NCBI GenBank assembly: GCA_018242665.1
Contig: JAFEBL010000010.1
Location: forward strand, 1-64,000
From: Nitrospira sp.
GTDB taxonomy: Bacteria; Nitrospirota; Nitrospiria; Nitrospirales; Nitrospiraceae
Direction: 5' to 3'
DNA: 64,000 nt
Position 1 is the first letter of the stretch; each line of letters begins with the position of its first letter. This document shows positions 35,462-44,255 of the stretch, one piece after another. Below the pieces are notes generated by a model. The model did not search any database, had not been told where the DNA came from, and worked only from the letters and a program-made list of their open reading frames with translations. Position numbers and translations under genes: made by a program.

Positions 35462-36874
35462 TCAATGCTCCGTCATCGATGCGCGCGACGCCAATCCGGG
35501 AACGCGACGTGCTTCGAGGCTCCGCTCCATTCCATACTGACGCAACCGCCGGTAGAGCGTCGATCGGCTGATCCCCAACTCCTGCGCCGCTCGACTCAAA
35601 TTGCCTTGCGACAGCGTGAACGCCTTGAGAATCAAATCCGTCTCGATTCGTTGCTGGTTGACCTTCAACGAGATCGAGCCGTCCTCATGGCGTGTTGTAT
35701 GACGCGGCAAATCCAGATCCGACGGGGTGACATGGGTGCCCTCCGCCATCACCACCGCACGACCAACCCGATTGGACAACTCCCGCACGTTCCCCGGCCA
35801 GGCATAGGCCTGCAACGCGTCTTGCGCCTCACGAGTAAAGCCGTACAGACGCTTGTGGTAGCGTGTCGCCGCCTGGCGTAAACAGGCCATGGCAATCAGC
35901 GAGACATCCTCGCCGCGCTCGCGCAACGGCGGAAGATTGATGTGGACCACTCCCAGTCGGTAATACAGATCCTCGCGGAAGGTACCCTTCTCGATTGCTT
36001 CCTTGAGATTGACGTTCGTCGCGGCAATGATGCGCACATTCATCTCGATCGGTTGGTGCCCACCAACCCGCTCAAACGTATGATCCTGCAGAAACCTCAG
36101 CAACTTCACTTGCAACGTATTGGGCAATTCCCCGACTTCATCGAGAAACAGTGTCCCGCCTTGCGCGAATTCGACCTTGCCTTTCTTCTGCCCCACCGCA
36201 CCGGTAAACGCGCCGCGTTCATACCCGAAGAGTTCTGATTCCAGGAGACTTTCCGGAATCGCCCCACAGTTGATCGGGATGAACGGTCCTTGGCGACGAA
36301 GCCCGCGCTCATGAATCGCGCGAGCGGTCAGTTCTTTTCCCGTGCCGCTTTCGCCGGTGATCAGGATCGGCGCATCATTGGTCGACACTTTCCGGATCGC
36401 TTCATAGATCCGATGAATGCTGGCACTGGTCCCAAGCATGCCGCTGAATTCCTCATGCCCGGCGCCCGCCACGGCCTCGCGCGCCTCCTGTTCCAGATCC
36501 GCAATTCTAGCGACCCGGCGAACGAGCGGCTTGAGCACGGTCAAATCGAGCGGCTTGGTGAGGATTTCGCACGCGCCGTACTGAACGGCTCGTACCGCCA
36601 GACTGCGGTCAGTGTTCGCCGTATAGACGATGATTCTTCCAAGATGCCCGGACTGCCGTAGTGTTTGGAGAATGGCCAGCCCCTCCTCGCCGGCCGGACT
36701 CGCCGCGGTATCGAGATCCAACAGGATCACCATCGGCGCACGTTCGTGAATCTCACCCACCGCCTGCGCATTCCACGCGGACAGATACACTTCACACTCA
36801 TCCTCCAACAGCGCGCGCAAGGCAGAGGCGATCAATTCGTCTTGCTCCAGTACATATACGGTAGGGTTCGCCAC
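35462..36874 (-). CDS. Sigma54-dependent response regulator (NtrC family)
   Basis: A 470-residue activator. The N-terminal receiver keeps the acidic pair near EQDE, an Asp in VILLDLD and the lysine in LTKPLDL. The AAA+ domain has Walker A GESGTGKEL, the sigma54-contact loop GAFTGA, Walker B GTLFLDEVG and FREDLYYRL. The C-terminal Fis-type HTH reads NLSRAAQELGISRSTLYRRL. GTG at 36872-36874 has AAGGAG 8 bases upstream and is preferred over an earlier ATG. Its overall form resembles the PrsR-type regulators of exosortase systems, but no exosortase is present here. Confidence 0.9.
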   Translation of the reverse strand: MANPTVYVLEQDELIASALRALLEDECEVYLSAWNAQAVGEIHERAPMVILLDLDTAASPAGEEGLAILQTLRQSGHLGRIIVYTANTDRSLAVRAVQYGACEILTKPLDLTVLKPLVRRVARIADLEQEAREAVAGAGHEEFSGMLGTSASIHRIYEAIRKVSTNDAPILITGESGTGKELTARAIHERGLRRQGPFIPINCGAIPESLLESELFGYERGAFTGAVGQKKGKVEFAQGGTLFLDEVGELPNTLQVKLLRFLQDHTFERVGGHQPIEMNVRIIAATNVNLKEAIEKGTFREDLYYRLGVVHINLPPLRERGEDVSLIAMACLRQAATRYHKRLYGFTREAQDALQAYAWPGNVRELSNRVGRAVVMAEGTHVTPSDLDLPRHTTRHEDGSISLKVNQQRIETDLILKAFTLSQGNLSRAAQELGISRSTLYRRLRQYGMERSLEARRVPGLASRASMTEH

Positions 36875-36979
36875 GATTCGACTCCTTTCCGAAGGTGAAA
36901 ACATGAGACGCCGCCCAGCGGCTCCTCCTGTTCGCAGCCTTCGATCTCACATGTCGTTACGGAGAGACTGGACGGCGTG

Positions 36980-37369
36980 TTACGGCAGCATCGCCGGGGG
37001 ATCGAGCGAATCACACATGAACACGTCTGCCCCGAAGGCATTCGCGAATGCAGGATCAGCGCCGTCGTCCTTCGCCATAGAGGGTTTCATCATGGCAATA
37101 ATCGGCACTTGGGGGCATGTTCTCTTGAGGCGCGGAACCGTGGCATGGAGCGGTACGGGCGGAGAGGAGAATCCGACGACAATGAAATCAGGACGAAGCT
37201 CTTTCAGATTTTGTTCCAACGGATGAACGGTTGAGGTCATGGTGGCCTGGTAGCCATGGAGGGCCAGCCAGTCTGCACACTTGTACCCCTGTGTCACATC
37301 GTCATAAACCACCACGACCGAAGGTCGCTTCCCTGCTCGTCCTCCAGGCTTCTTGTTTGGTTGCGCCAT
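36980..37369 (-). CDS. Degenerate receiver-domain protein
   Basis: A 129-residue CheY-like fold: VVVVYDDVTQ as beta1, PDFIVVGFSSPP as beta3, VPIIAMMKP as beta4 and GADVFMC as beta5. The phosphoacceptor position in beta3 is Gly, and the conserved Lys and Thr are lost, so it cannot be phosphorylated in the usual way. A basic N-terminal tail precedes it. ATG at 37367-37369 has a purine-rich GGGGGA upstream. It lies between two response-regulator genes and may act as a docking partner. Confidence 0.65.
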   Translation of the reverse strand: MAQPNKKPGGRAGKRPSVVVVYDDVTQGYKCADWLALHGYQATMTSTVHPLEQNLKELRPDFIVVGFSSPPVPLHATVPRLKRTCPQVPIIAMMKPSMAKDDGADPAFANAFGADVFMCDSLDPPAMLP

Positions 37370-37391
37370 ACGTCCCCCCATCATGTTCGAG

Positions 37392-37634
37392 TCAGGTCAT
37401 ATGTCCAACGTCTGTGAGTTGCGTCAGTCGACGCTCCATCTGTGGGCCCCACCAGGACAAGTCCTGCAATAGGGCGGCGTCGATCGGACTCAGCCGAGCC
37501 ATGACCTCAGGCCAGCCCCGGCGAAATGCGCCGGTACGCGGGTCCACCCCGGACCGTTCAACGACGCGGTGCTCACGCACTGCCTCAAACACAGCCAAGA
37601 GGGCCGTGGAGCCAATGATCCATGGCTGCGGCAT
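37392..37634 (-). CDS. Small hypothetical protein (80 residues)
   Basis: An open frame filling the space between the degenerate receiver and the NarL-type regulator on the same strand. The product is rich in Trp and Arg (FRRGWPEVMARL, LQDLSWWGPQME) with a DPRTGAF loop. No signal peptide, cysteine pair or known motif. The start has no obvious ribosome site, so its status is uncertain. Confidence 0.4.
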   Translation of the reverse strand: MPQPWIIGSTALLAVFEAVREHRVVERSGVDPRTGAFRRGWPEVMARLSPIDAALLQDLSWWGPQMERRLTQLTDVGHMT

Positions 37635-37750
37635 GAAAATGAGAATAGGCCGAGATGGAGGGGGAGGCTATCGCTGCAGAACCGATTTCTGCGTCAAAAA
37701 AACACAACGCGTGCCGTCATGATTCAAACGACAGGCGCAAGCCAGTTTTC

Positions 37751-38413
37751 CTACACGACCAACCCATGCTGCAATGCGTACCGAGTCAGTTCCGCATTGT
37801 TCTTGAGGCTCATTTTATCCAGGATTCTTGCGCGATAGGTGCTGATGGTCGTCACGCTGAGATGAATGCTTTCGGCGATGTCACTGACGGTCTGCCCGGA
37901 CGCGATGAGGCACAGCACCTCGTACTCTCGATCCGAGAGCCGCTCATGCGGCAACTTGTCCACTCCGGTTCTGACCGTCAACGCGAGCGCTTCCCCCACC
38001 GATGCACTGACATATTGCCCACCGGCCATGACCTTCTTCGCCGCATGCACCAATTCCTCCGGTGCACTCGCTTTTGTGAGGTACCCGGCGGCACCGGCCT
38101 TGAACATCCGGATGGCATATTGATCTTCGGGATGCATGCTGAGAATCAGCACCGGCAGTGTCGGCGCCAGTTGCTTCAGTTCCTTCAAGACCTCGGGACC
38201 GGACCGGCCCGGCATGCTGATGTCCATCACGACGAGATCGCAGGGCTGCTCGCGGACATGGTCCAGCATCTCCTGGGCATTCCCACACTCGGCCATGCTG
38301 GCGCCCTCGAATCCTTCCTCCAGAATATCCTTCACCCCGCGTCGGAAGGACGGATGATCATCGACGACCAGAATCCGAACGGTAGCGGCTGTTCGCATCG
38401 TACTTTCCATCAT
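37751..38413 (-). CDS. NarL/FixJ-family response regulator
   Basis: About 220 residues. The receiver has VRILVVDDHPS, the phosphoacceptor in VVMDISMPG, a Ser in LILSMHP and the Lys in GYLTKAS. The C-terminal LuxR-type HTH reads LSDREYEVLCLIASGQTVSDIAESI and VTTISTYRARILDK. ATG at 38411-38413 is favoured by AAGGAAGG upstream. It lies 15 bases after the histidine kinase on the same strand, so the two are very likely partners. Confidence 0.9.
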   Translation of the reverse strand: MMESTMRTAATVRILVVDDHPSFRRGVKDILEEGFEGASMAECGNAQEMLDHVREQPCDLVVMDISMPGRSGPEVLKELKQLAPTLPVLILSMHPEDQYAIRMFKAGAAGYLTKASAPEELVHAAKKVMAGGQYVSASVGEALALTVRTGVDKLPHERLSDREYEVLCLIASGQTVSDIAESIHLSVTTISTYRARILDKMSLKNNAELTRYALQHGLVV

Positions 38414-38428
38414 GGGTACCATCCTTCC

Positions 38429-41400
38429 TTATCGAGGCAATTGCAGGGCAATCGTCGTCCCGTTGCCTTCCTGTGTTTCGATCTGTACGTCTCCGCCAAG
38501 AAGTCCGGCGCGCTCCCGCATGCCGAGCAATCCAAACGATCTCGCGTCCGTCAAACGATCCGCGGGGATCCCTCGCCCGTTGTCACGCACACGCAAGACT
38601 AACCCCATGTTCTGGTCCTCCAGACAGACCTGCACCTCCGTCGCCTGCGCATGGCGGGTGACATTGGTCAATGCCTCCTGACAAATGCGAAAGACGGCCG
38701 TGGCCTGTTCAGGATCAACCCGCAGATCTTCGTGGCTGACTGTGCAATGACACACGATTCCCGTGCGGCGCTGAAAATCTCGGCATTGCCACTCGATCGC
38801 CGCGACCAATCCCAAGTCGTCCAACACCCCCGGGCGCAATTCCGCGACGATTCGTTGAACCGAGGTGATCGTGCTGTCCACCTGTTCCTTCATACCACGA
38901 ATTTTCTCGTCGACTTTCGCTCGATCGCCAGGAATGAGCCGCTCCCCTAACAGACCGCCGAGGCGGGACAAATCAATTTTGAGACAAGTCAAACCGACAC
39001 CCAGTTCATCGTGCAACTCACGTGCGATCCGCCCGCGTTCTTCCTCGCGAATTCCTTCCATCCGTCCCGAGAGCTTTCGCAACCGGCGAAGAGAATCCTC
39101 CAACTGCGCTTCCGCCCGCTTCCGATCCGTGGTGTCCTTGAAGACCACCACCGCGCCGGCGATCTCACCCCGCTCTCGAATGGGTGTACTAACATATTCC
39201 ACAGGGAAACTCGTGCCGTCTGTTCGCCAGAACATGCCGTCCACCTGCTCCCGGATCTCACCGGACGCCATCGTGTCCACAATCGGACACCGCAGCTCAC
39301 CGAACGGCCGCTCACTGAGGTCCGGAGAAAAGACGAATCGATGCATGGAACCACCGATCAGACTTTCCGCCCCCGCGCCGAACATCTTCGCCGCCGCCGG
39401 GTTCACAAAGGTGAAACAACCGCCTCGGTCGACGCCGTAGATCCCCTCTCCGGCAGAGTTCAAGACCACTTGGTTATGGTAATGCAACCGGTCCAACTGT
39501 TCTTCCGCCGATTTCCGCTCGCCAATGTCCCGCATGATCATCGTGAAAAAGAGGTCCGATTTTCCCTTCCACGAGGTCACACTCAACTCCAACGGGAATT
39601 CCTCTCCGCTCTTCCGGCACCCGACGAGTTCGAGTGTCTTGCTGGTGGACTGCATCCGCTCCAGAACGCGGACCCGTTGCACGTTGCGCTCGAGTTCCTC
39701 GTGATACCGCTCCGGGATGATCACCGTCACGGGATGGCCGATGATTTCTTCAGCCGAATACCCGAAGGTCGCCTCGGCGCCTTTATTCCAGAACGCCACC
39801 TTCATCAAGGCATTCACCAGAACGATGGCGTCCGTGGTCGACTGCACGATGGAACGCAACCGTTCCTCGCTGACCCGAAGCGCATCCTCGATGCGACGCC
39901 GTTCGGTGACATCGCGAATGATCCCCAACACGCCGACGACCCGCCCTTGACGGATTTGCGGCGTACCCACAAATTCTCCGGTGACATACCCGCCCTGCTT
40001 CGTGTGAATTTGCATTGAGCAGGTCAACGGCGTGCCGCGCTCCAAAATGGCCTGCAGGACATCCTGGCAAAACCCCGCGTCATCGGGATGGAGCAGGGAG
40101 ACGAGCGGTTCGCCGATCCACTGCGAGCGGGACCAATTGGTGACGGTCTCAAACGCGGGATTCAGGGAAGTCATCGTCGCATCGGCGGACAGTGTGAAAA
40201 TGATGTCCCGCGCGCCTTCCACGAGACTCCGGAAGCGATACTCCGATTCGAACAGCGCGTCCTGTGCCCGCTTCAGCCACGTAATGTCATGGAAGACCAA
40301 CACGGTTCCGCGCAGCACGCCCGCATCGTCCCTGATCGGCCTGGCATTGATACTGACCCAGCGGCCGGGCGCGCCCTGGGACGCTCGCAGATAGGCCTCC
40401 AGCCAATCGACTTTTTCTCCTCGCAACGCACGTGCCAGCGGCCACTCTCCCCGCAAAAACGGGGTCGTCGTATCTCCATGCAAAAACTCATAGCGCTCCG
40501 CCCACTCGGTTGGAGGAAGCTGATCGGGAGCAAACCCGAGAATGCTCTCCACGGCCGGATTGGCAACCAGCAATTGTCCGTCGGCATCGGTCACCACCAC
40601 GCCGTCACCCATGCTTCGCAGAACCGAATTCACGATTCTGGTCTGTTCATTCAGCGCCTGTTCCGATCGTTCCAGCGCTTCGGCCCGCTCTCTCAAGGCC
40701 CGGTCGGCCTCCGCGATGCCAGCCGACTGAGTCCGGACAGCATCTTCGTAGACGCGCAGCAACTGTTCCGCCACGGCCAACCGGGACTGGTGCCGCAATC
40801 CGGCGGCCTGCTCAGAGGGAGTCATGTCGGGGGCGATCACGGAACCCTCCGCGAGCGTCTCCGGGGAAGAGGCCTCGTCAAAGGCCAGCAAGGATGTTTT
40901 GAGACTGAGCGCGAGAGACTTGCAGAGACCCGCCGCCTCGCGGGGGACCGGAATTTTCGAGAACAGAATGACGGCGAATAAATCACGGGAGGGCAACATG
41001 CCTCCGAAACAGAGCACGGACTTGACGCCGTATTTTCCGACGAAGCCATCCTGCACCGGCACATACGGACTGCCGACCGCGTCGGGCACGTAGAACACGT
41101 TGTACGTCTTTTCTTCAAGATCCACGAGCCACTTGCCTTCGGGCGTGACATCGAACGCCGTGGAGACCCCGAACTGATGCAGCAGCTGGGAAAACATCGG
41201 GAACTGTTTGACGAAATCGGCGCTGACCATCGGGATCACCCGATACCGGTGCGAGCGTTCTACGTGGTTCCACTCCTCTTCTTCTCCGGCCGAGGCCACC
41301 AGCGTAAAACATTTCATGTCAGGCGATGGAGCAATGCCGCCAAGCTTTTCACGAGCCAGCTGCTGAGCCGCCGGATCGAGCCGGTTGTAGGAGATCGTTT

Positions 41401-41581
41401 TGAAGCAACGGACCAAGACGCATTCACGCGCCCCCGTTTCCTCATTGCCCAGATGGGTGAAAAGGTAGTTGACCGCCCTCGCCGCCGCCTGCTGCAGCGA
41501 GGTCGACTCTTCGCCCAACTGTCGTAAGACAGCCGAGCATTCCGTCACTTCTAACAATGAGAAGCGAGCCAGACTATACAC
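38429..41581 (-). CDS. Multi-PAS sensor histidine kinase (HisKA_3 type)
   Basis: A 1050-residue soluble-looking kinase without an evident membrane helix. The first 300 residues form an unrecognised sensor region with Cys-rich and FxxxLV-type segments. PAS domains are centred near residues 324, 455, 580 and 707, each with an N-x-A-x-E-x-x-x-G-like core. The HisKA_3 phosphoacceptor is His856 in RIARELHDELGVG. The ATPase domain has ALTNVTRHA, RDNGRGIP and GLLGMRERAG. GTG start at 41579-41581 has GAGGG 7 bases upstream. It is paired with the adjacent NarL-type regulator. Signal unknown. Confidence 0.88.
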   Translation of the reverse strand: MYSLARFSLLEVTECSAVLRQLGEESTSLQQAAARAVNYLFTHLGNEETGARECVLVRCFKTISYNRLDPAAQQLAREKLGGIAPSPDMKCFTLVASAGEEEEWNHVERSHRYRVIPMVSADFVKQFPMFSQLLHQFGVSTAFDVTPEGKWLVDLEEKTYNVFYVPDAVGSPYVPVQDGFVGKYGVKSVLCFGGMLPSRDLFAVILFSKIPVPREAAGLCKSLALSLKTSLLAFDEASSPETLAEGSVIAPDMTPSEQAAGLRHQSRLAVAEQLLRVYEDAVRTQSAGIAEADRALRERAEALERSEQALNEQTRIVNSVLRSMGDGVVVTDADGQLLVANPAVESILGFAPDQLPPTEWAERYEFLHGDTTTPFLRGEWPLARALRGEKVDWLEAYLRASQGAPGRWVSINARPIRDDAGVLRGTVLVFHDITWLKRAQDALFESEYRFRSLVEGARDIIFTLSADATMTSLNPAFETVTNWSRSQWIGEPLVSLLHPDDAGFCQDVLQAILERGTPLTCSMQIHTKQGGYVTGEFVGTPQIRQGRVVGVLGIIRDVTERRRIEDALRVSEERLRSIVQSTTDAIVLVNALMKVAFWNKGAEATFGYSAEEIIGHPVTVIIPERYHEELERNVQRVRVLERMQSTSKTLELVGCRKSGEEFPLELSVTSWKGKSDLFFTMIMRDIGERKSAEEQLDRLHYHNQVVLNSAGEGIYGVDRGGCFTFVNPAAAKMFGAGAESLIGGSMHRFVFSPDLSERPFGELRCPIVDTMASGEIREQVDGMFWRTDGTSFPVEYVSTPIRERGEIAGAVVVFKDTTDRKRAEAQLEDSLRRLRKLSGRMEGIREEERGRIARELHDELGVGLTCLKIDLSRLGGLLGERLIPGDRAKVDEKIRGMKEQVDSTITSVQRIVAELRPGVLDDLGLVAAIEWQCRDFQRRTGIVCHCTVSHEDLRVDPEQATAVFRICQEALTNVTRHAQATEVQVCLEDQNMGLVLRVRDNGRGIPADRLTDARSFGLLGMRERAGLLGGDVQIETQEGNGTTIALQLPR

Positions 41582-41849
41582 AGGCGGGCCCTCAGGTGAA
41601 CGATGGGGGATGGCGTGATCAACGCGCCACCGGGTGACGCGCGTCGGAGCATGCCGAATCGAGAGGGAAAGCGCGTACCTGCAGCACAATGCCTTGCAAC
41701 ACGAGGCGAGGAACGAGTCTTGGAGGGAGTCTAGTGAAGGGGGATGGCCTTGTCAAGCCGTGCGCGTCGACCCGCACTGCCAGGCCTGTCCGACAGACTC
41801 CCTCGCTTGCGAATCACGCGAGGACGCGTACAAAGAAACATCGATGAGG

Positions 41850-42281
41850 TCATTGATCGCTACCGCCCGAGGCCTCTCGCGCAAACGCTTGCGATAGCAG
41901 AGCGGCATCGGAGGGATAGGTCAATCGCCTCAGCGCATCCTCACGTTCAACCCACTCCACTTCCTCCACCTCCCCGTCCGGTACACCGGCGCGCTCCAGC
42001 GGCGTCATCTTGAACCAGACAACGGTTTTGCGGAATCGCCGCCCCTCCCGCTGAAACCAATATTCTGTCGTGGAGAGATCGGCGTCGATCCGGCAACACC
42101 ATCCGGTTTCCTCCATGACCTCGCGCACCGCCGCCTGCGCAGGTGTTTCTCCGGCATCCAGCCGTCCCTTGGGAAACGACCAGACAGGCCGACCCTTGAT
42201 ATCGGATACCCGAATCAACAACACATCCTGCTGCCGCAACACCACTCCCCCTGCCGAACGAACCCACCCCACCTCAGGCAT
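41850..42281 (-). CDS. Nudix hydrolase
   Basis: A 143-residue Nudix protein. The box GRLDAGETPAQAAVREVMEETGW matches G-x5-E-x7-R-E-U-x-E-E-x-G-U, binding Mg2+ for diphosphate hydrolysis. GGVVLRQQD and the C-terminal half resemble the bis-tetraphosphate hydrolase (AsnAp4A) type, but substrate cannot be set from sequence. ATG at 42279-42281 with GGAGC upstream. It stands alone between the signalling block and an SDR gene. Confidence 0.85.
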   Translation of the reverse strand: MPEVGWVRSAGGVVLRQQDVLLIRVSDIKGRPVWSFPKGRLDAGETPAQAAVREVMEETGWCCRIDADLSTTEYWFQREGRRFRKTVVWFKMTPLERAGVPDGEVEEVEWVEREDALRRLTYPSDAALLSQAFAREASGGSDQ

Positions 42282-42322
42282 TGCCGCTCCTTCTCACCTT
42301 CCGGCTATTGCGCCACATACGT

Positions 42323-43180
42323 TCATGCACGATGCGGAATCCCCATGAACGCGGCCAGGAGCCGGTCTTGCACACGATCAGGCAAGATCCGCTTCAGTAA
42401 AGCTCTGAACCGTGCATCTTTGCCGACGAGGTATCGCGTCCGAGGACGCGAAGCCGTTAAGGCGCGAGCGACCACTGCTGCCACCGCATCCGCAGGAATC
42501 GCACGTGCGGCAGCCCCGGCCATGACCTCCTGCAACCGGCTCAAAGGTTGCGCATACAGCGCGAGTGACTCCGGCGCGACTCCACCGAGGGTGCGCGTCG
42601 CGGACATTGTCGCTCGCTGCCAGATTTGGGACTGGATCGCCCCAGGTTCCACCAGAGAGACCTCGATGCCCCAGGGCGCCAATTCCAATCGCAGCGCATC
42701 ACTCATCGCTTCCAGCGCAAATTTCGATCCGCAATAGGCGCCAAGAAAGGGTGTGGCGGCCAACCCGGCAATCGAACTGATGTTCACGATACGGCCCCGC
42801 GCCAAGCGCAATGAGGGCAGCAGCGCCTGGGTGACGGCCAACGCGCCGATGACGTTGACCTCGAATTGTGTGCGCACCTCGGCAAGCGGCAACAGTTCCA
42901 GCGGCCCGGCGACGGAGATGCCCGCATTATTGACGAGCGCCGCCAGACCCGATTTGAGAGTGGCGTCTGCAACGATTCGTCTCGCTTCGGCAATGGAGCC
43001 GGGATTTGTCACGTCCAGCAACAGGGGGCGAAGGCGCGGCGAGGCGGCCTGAACTAAGGCATCCCCATCCGTTGTACTTCGCACGCCTGCCCAAACCGTG
43101 AAGCCCAAGCGATCGAGCTGTCGCGCACAAGCCGCTCCAATTCCTGATGATGCGCCGGTGATGACCACTGCTCCCCGCAC
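42323..43180 (-). CDS. Short-chain dehydrogenase/reductase
   Basis: A 285-residue SDR. The NAD(P) site is TGASSGIG, with NNAG in ALVNNAGIS, the catalytic Ser-Tyr-Lys in SSIAGLAATPFLGAYCGSK, and PG in SLVEPGAIQS. The GTG at 43178-43180 is chosen because AGGAGG lies 7 bases upstream and the Rossmann motif follows within ten residues; an ATG at 43213 would add 11 residues. Substrate unknown. Confidence 0.85.
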   Translation of the reverse strand: MRGAVVITGASSGIGAACARQLDRLGFTVWAGVRSTTDGDALVQAASPRLRPLLLDVTNPGSIAEARRIVADATLKSGLAALVNNAGISVAGPLELLPLAEVRTQFEVNVIGALAVTQALLPSLRLARGRIVNISSIAGLAATPFLGAYCGSKFALEAMSDALRLELAPWGIEVSLVEPGAIQSQIWQRATMSATRTLGGVAPESLALYAQPLSRLQEVMAGAAARAIPADAVAAVVARALTASRPRTRYLVGKDARFRALLKRILPDRVQDRLLAAFMGIPHRA

Positions 43181-43482
43181 GGAGTGCCCTCCTGCATCTC
43201 TTCCATGTTCCATCGAGCACCGCTCCGGGACTTGTTTCATGTCGATCCAATTCCCGGGTGGCGGGCGCATCAGATTAGCATGCGCGCGGGTTCGGAGACA
43301 TCAAGCTCCGACGGATCATCCCTTCACGCAATTCAGTAGGGAATTCCCGGAGCCGCCGCAAGAGTTCAACATTTCCGACTGTTTGCTGCGTTCGTCGCAA
43401 GGATCTCTCGCGCGAGTCAGGCCGCAACTCCGTTTCCCTCCGGCTGATTTGACAATCGACCATCCTCATCTAGACTTGACTT
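43181..43482. other. Divergent intergenic region between the SDR and S16-protease genes
   Basis: Contains the good promoter at 43449-43476 for the protease gene. The remainder shows no gene, repeat or hairpin that I could support. Confidence 0.4.
43449..43476 (+). promoter_or_regulatory. Promoter of the secreted S16-protease gene
   Basis: A perfect TTGACA (43449-43454), 16-base spacer, TAGACT (43471-43476). The ATG at 43483 is at the expected transcription start, with no ribosome site. Confidence 0.5.
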
Positions 43483-44166
43483 ATGCCCATTCATCGAATG
43501 TTTTCCAGAAGCGGCACAGTGCCTTCCACACTCAGCTTCGTGCTGGCCTCAGTGCTTGGCTCCCTCTTGTGCCTGCCTTCGGCTGCCCTTGCCGGGAGAA
43601 CACTCGTCGTACCCATCTCCGTTGCGACCTACACCGACGACCAACCGGGTTTCCCGACTTTCGTCATGAAATGGGATGAAGGTCTTCAACCAGACCCCTT
43701 GTCGTTGAAGTGGGGACGCAGTCAAGTTCCTGTCCGAGGCACCGGGATGCGCGCCCTTCAGCACGCGTTCCAATTTGCGGTACACCGGCTCGCCCCGTCC
43801 CTGCACCCGACCGGAACCGTCTCATTGTACGCGACGTTTTCAGGGCCGCTCAGTATGGAGGGATCGACGGCGGAAGCCGCGCTGGCCATCGGGTTTCTGG
43901 CCTTGTTGAACGACGACCATCTGAAGCAGGACATTACGATCACCGGGACCTTGGAACGTGACGGCCGAATCGGACAGGTGAGTCAGATTGCAGAAAAAAC
44001 AACGGCTGCGGCGCTTGCGGGATATCACGTACTGCTGGTGCCGCGAGGTCAATTCTACGCGCCTCGCATCAACAGAGTCAGTTTGACACTGGAGTCACAG
44101 GTGTTGGTCCGCGAAGTGGACACGATTGAAGAAGCCTACGAAATCATGACGGGCCGAAAACTCTAG
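43483..44166 (+). CDS. Secreted Lon-type (S16) serine protease domain without ATPase
   Basis: A 227-residue protein with a signal peptide (VLASVLGSLLCLPSAALAG). The mature part matches the Lon proteolytic domain. The catalytic Ser128 is in MEGSTAEAALAIG and Lys172 in QIAEKTTAA, 44 residues apart, as in Lon (Ser679/Lys722). ITGTLERDGRIGQVSQ replaces Lon's ITGEV-type segment, and YHVLLVPRGQ follows. No AAA+ module or LonN domain is present. The mature enzyme should be periplasmic or extracellular and ATP-independent. It is convergent with the CHAT operon. Confidence 0.8.
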   Translation: MPIHRMFSRSGTVPSTLSFVLASVLGSLLCLPSAALAGRTLVVPISVATYTDDQPGFPTFVMKWDEGLQPDPLSLKWGRSQVPVRGTGMRALQHAFQFAVHRLAPSLHPTGTVSLYATFSGPLSMEGSTAEAALAIGFLALLNDDHLKQDITITGTLERDGRIGQVSQIAEKTTAAALAGYHVLLVPRGQFYAPRINRVSLTLESQVLVREVDTIEEAYEIMTGRKL

Positions 44167-44255
44167 CCTCGCTCGTCCCCATCGTCTCCGCACTCCTCCA
44201 CGCAGACCTTTGGGCCGCCCGCTTCCTTGATACACACCTCGTCAGGACCCGGCTC

